Source: Hevea brasiliensis
Lineage: Eukaryota; Streptophyta; Magnoliopsida; Malpighiales; Euphorbiaceae
DNA length: 64,000 nucleotides
Reading direction: 5' to 3'
Assembly (NCBI RefSeq): GCF_030052815.1
Contig: NC_079501.1
Location: 87,057,849 to 87,121,848, forward strand
Shown: one piece after another, positions 61,068 through 64,000 of the stretch
Position numbering within the stretch: position 1 is the stretch's first letter
Layout: every line of letters starts with the position of its first letter
The notes under the pieces: generated by a model
The model's input: only the letters and a program-made list of their open reading frames with translations
Databases searched by the model: none
What the model was told of the DNA's origin: nothing
Made by a program: the position numbers and the translations under genes

Positions 61068-62480
61068 GATTGGGGATACTATGAGATCAAAATGAGGAAC
61101 AAGCAAGCGTGCTTGTAAGATGAGAGAGTAAAGATGATCATATCAAGTGTCGGCAGAGGGGCAATTTAAAAAAAAAAAAAATTGTCAGTAGTTGAGCGTT
61201 TTTTCTTCCTAAATTTTCAGTGGACCCACGCGTTAATTAGAAAAACAATTTGATCCTTATTTTTCAAACTATCAGTTTTGCTTGATTATAAAATATTAAA
61301 TTTTTAGAAGGACTGAATATATTAATTTTGAAACAATAGAATCAGATAATATTTTTAAAAAAATAAAATTATCATGCTATTCTTATAATGTAAAAATTAA
61401 ATAGTATTAAAAAAAGACTGCAGTTTTATTACTGTGCTTATTATGGACACATAAGAAAAACTATATAGCTGAATAAATATTAAAAAAATAATAAAAATAA
61501 GTTATTCTAATTTGAAAACTATTAAAATTTTAGATTTGAAAAGAAAAATTAACATGTAAAAAGGAAAAATATATAATAAGATTACTTTTTACGAATTTTT
61601 GATCTATTAAAAAAAATTTAAATTTAAAATGAAAATTAAAGATAAAATTATTAAAATTTCTTATATGATTATATTTTCCATAAAATTTTTAAAAATATTT
61701 TTTTATTTTCATTTTCCATTTAGTACAATAAAATTTATTGCTTTTTTTTTTCCCTTGTGTGAACGTAATCCTATGAAAGTTTTAGTTGATCTGTAATTAG
61801 TAAATAAAATGTTATAATCACTTATATATATATATTTTTTAAGGAGAGCTAGCTACGACGTTGGGATTCAAATTTTAATTTATTAAGTGAGCGTTATAAT
61901 ATTGGAAAAAATAAAATATTATGATTAATAATTAAAATTAATATTAATGTAAAAAAAAAGAATTAATTAAATAAAATTTAGAATTATATATGATTTTCAT
62001 TTAACAAAAATCATTATTTGGCATTATTAAGGGATGAAGAATAAATTAATGTCACCATTCAGAAAAATATTAAATAAAATTCCTATACTTTTAATTAAGG
62101 TGAAATAAATTTAAAATTAAACAATTAAGGTCAGATAAGTTTATACTTAATAAATTTTTTTTAATAATAAAATATTATTTTTTATTTTTTAAATAATAAA
62201 ATATTAAAAAATAATTTTATTGACTATGTTTTACAATTTCTTTTTAAAAATTTTATTTTAATTAAAAATAATAAATAATTTTTAATATTTAAAATTAAAA
62301 AAATAATATTTTGTTAAACATAAACTTATTTAATTTTATTAAAAAATATAAAAATTTATTTAACTTAAAATTTAAATTTATTTAACCTCTACTAAAATTA
62401 TAAAAAAATATTTAGATTTTCTCTTCATTTGGCCATAATTCAATTTGACCTTATCTTTAAAAAAAAAAAATATTGACCGG
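61068..62480. other. Upstream flank of the truncated NLR
   Basis: No gene. It includes the flank block shared with 34795-34990 (61312-61480) and the first copy of a direct repeat (61138-61270 and about 61715-61855). The rest is AT-rich with a TA tract near 61825. Confidence 0.6.
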
Positions 62481-62833
62481 CTGTTGTTTGTAGCCACGTG
62501 TATAGCTAATTGTTCCTTTTTTGGCAGGGCCCTGCTAGCACCATATCAAGTGTCGGCAGAGGGGCAATTTAAAAAAAAAAAAAAAAAAGTCAGTAGTTGA
62601 GCGTTTTTTCTTCCTAAATTTCCAGTGGACCCACGCGTTAATTAGAAAAACAATTTGATCCTTATTTTTTTTATTTTTTTTTTTTTTTTTTATTTGGTAC
62701 AATAAAATTTATTGCTTTTTTTTTTTTCTTTTGTATGAACGTAATCCTATAAAAATTTTAGTTGATCCATAATTGGTAAATAAAATATTATAATTACTTA
62801 TATATATATATTTTAAGAAGAGCTAGCTAGGAC
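61138..62833. repeat. Dispersed direct repeat in the NLR flank
   Basis: 61138-61270 recurs nearly exactly at 62540-62675 (ATATCAAGTGTCGGCAGAGG, then AGTTGAGCGTTTTTTCTTCC, then CAGTGGACCCACGCGTTAAT). 61715-61855 recurs at about 62690-62833. The second copy lacks the roughly 440 bp between the two blocks. Confidence 0.85.
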
Positions 62834-63000
62834 CTTTTTTGGCAGGGCCCTGCTGTTGTTTGTAACCACGTGTTGTTTGTAACCACGTGTATAGGTAATT
62901 GTTCCTTTTTTGGCAGGGCCCTGCTGTTGTTTGTAACCACGTGTTGTTTGTAACCACGTGTATAGGTAATTGTTCCTTTTTTGGCAGGGCCCCGCTAGCA
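62483..63000. repeat. 71-bp minisatellite with G-boxes and a GGGCCC palindrome
   Basis: The unit begins GGCAGGGCCCTGC at 62841, 62912 and 62983 (two full units plus a partial), with an outlying relative at 62523. Each full unit holds two copies of a 17-bp word (TGTTGTTTGTAACCACG), so CACGTG occurs at 62867, 62884, 62938 and 62955, plus 62495 in the outlier. GCAGGGCCCTGC is a perfect 12-bp palindrome. The 62-codon open frame across it is a by-product of the repeat. Confidence 0.9.
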
Positions 63001-64000
63001 CTATCTCATTCCCACTAAATATAAAAATCCAATAATATATTTTGATTTTGATAAATTTAAAGAGTTTGCAGTAATTAAAAAAAATAATAAAAATTAAACA
63101 CTCTCTTTTATATATATATAATTTTCACTTTTAATACCTAATAATTTAATTTAATTTAATTAAATATTTTATTATTTTATTTTTATTTAATTTTTAAAAT
63201 TTTATAATATATTTTATTTAATATATTTTTTAATAATTTTAATAATAAATATATTTATAAGTTATTTTTTTTATTAAATATGTTAATTACTTCTCAGTCA
63301 TTTATAAATAATATAATATATAATTATTTAAAATTTTAAATTAATTTTAATAAATTAAACTAAATACCATTTTAATTCTATAAACTTTCTACTCCTGAAT
63401 TAAATTTAAAATTTATAATATTAAACAGCGAAGCGCTTGTCTTTTCGTTCTTGATAGATCTTCATTTTCTTTTATTTCAAGGGATTTTTTTTTCACATTT
63501 TCTATGAAAAAAGTGTCTATTAATTTGAATTATTTAAAATATAAAAATAAAAAAAATATTTTTTTAGTTAATTTTTTATATTGTCTAAAAAAATATTTTA
63601 TTTAAAATGCATTTTTTTTACCTAAAATTCAATGTCAAATGAGGCGTAAATATATTTACCTTCATAAATTAAAATTTCATCCTTTTATATATAATATTTA
63701 AATATAAATGTTAATGTTATATGATCTCTATGAACTGTAATTATTAACGAATTATTACTATGTCAATTCAAAATTCAAACCGAAAGATTCAGTTTATAAT
63801 TATTTTTAAATTATAATTAATATTTAAATATATAAAATCACTAATTTCACTTTAAATTTATTTAAATTAGTCGAATCGATCAATTCAACGGTTTCTCTAT
63901 ACTCCTCTACTAATAACTCGTTTCGTATAATAATATATTATTATTTTTTATTAAAAATAATTTATATTTATATATTTAAATACTATAATTTTAATAAAAA
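63001..64000. other. AT-rich intergenic DNA
   Basis: No gene, RNA or mobile element recognised. A TTTTTTTTTCACATTTTCTATGAAAAA-like block near 63488 is shared with 43328 and 35869. Confidence 0.5.

Noticed and set aside
62841..63000. CRISPR-like array (regular 71-bp repeats)
   Set aside because: There are no variable spacers between repeats, this is eukaryotic DNA, and whole units are identical; it is a minisatellite.
62813..63001. 62-codon repeated peptide
   Set aside because: It is a translation of the 71-bp minisatellite, with no start or promoter support beyond the repeat.

Overview
The window is plant nuclear DNA, from an AT-rich, repeat-filled intergenic region of a eudicot genome. Evidence for this is nested Ty3/gypsy and Ty1/copia LTR retrotransposons primed by initiator tRNA-Met, a plant L1-type LINE, two miniature LTR elements (TRIMs), pieces of an RPM1/RPP13-like NLR gene, and a small intron-containing gene whose promoter has site II and telo-box motifs. 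The repeats resemble those of woody Euphorbiaceae, but the species cannot be fixed from the sequence alone.

Layout. Positions 1-10641 hold a Tekay/Del-type chromovirus (5' LTR cut by the window edge, pol in one frame but with 13 stop codons, 3.4-kb 3' LTR). It sits inside the LTR of a TRIM (10642-11354). An NLR 3' fragment follows (12785-13225, minus). Positions 13288-32995 are one copia element of about 4.8 kb, expanded to almost 20 kb by two insertions of chromovirus-related DNA: a 10,977-bp internally deleted element with no polymerase (13852-24828, minus, perfect TGCAG target duplication) and a 3.9-kb solo LTR (27114-31047). After it come a second TRIM (33301-33733), a long TA microsatellite, and another NLR fragment (34398-34785) fused directly to NLR upstream flank. 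Positions 34.8-39.2 kb are non-coding and rich in duplicated blocks.

The best-supported intact host gene is at 39326-39886: two exons and a small, probably mitochondrial protein of unknown function. It is followed by a decayed LINE (39988-43010, minus), an LTR remnant (43862-44275), about 5 kb of AT-rich DNA, and a 2.6-kb solo LTR with a perfect TTAAG duplication (49257-51902). A diverged copy of the small gene and its flank lies at about 52.9-54.6 kb. Its second exon is cut by a second degenerate copia element (about 54630-59562), whose 3' LTR in turn cuts the 3' end of an open NLR-derived gene (59505-61067, minus). That gene keeps a winged-helix segment and LRRs but has no coiled coil or NB-ARC. 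The right end carries duplicated NLR-flank blocks and a 71-bp minisatellite full of G-boxes (CACGTG).

The genes do not form a pathway. The history that reads best is local duplication of an NLR plus small-gene neighbourhood, followed by waves of retroelement insertion, LTR-LTR recombination (solo LTRs) and decay. The most unusual signals are a pair of consecutive stem-loops preserved across three divergent chromovirus LTR types, a gag in the deleted element that seems to have lost its capsid domain but kept its zinc knuckle, and the G-box minisatellite.
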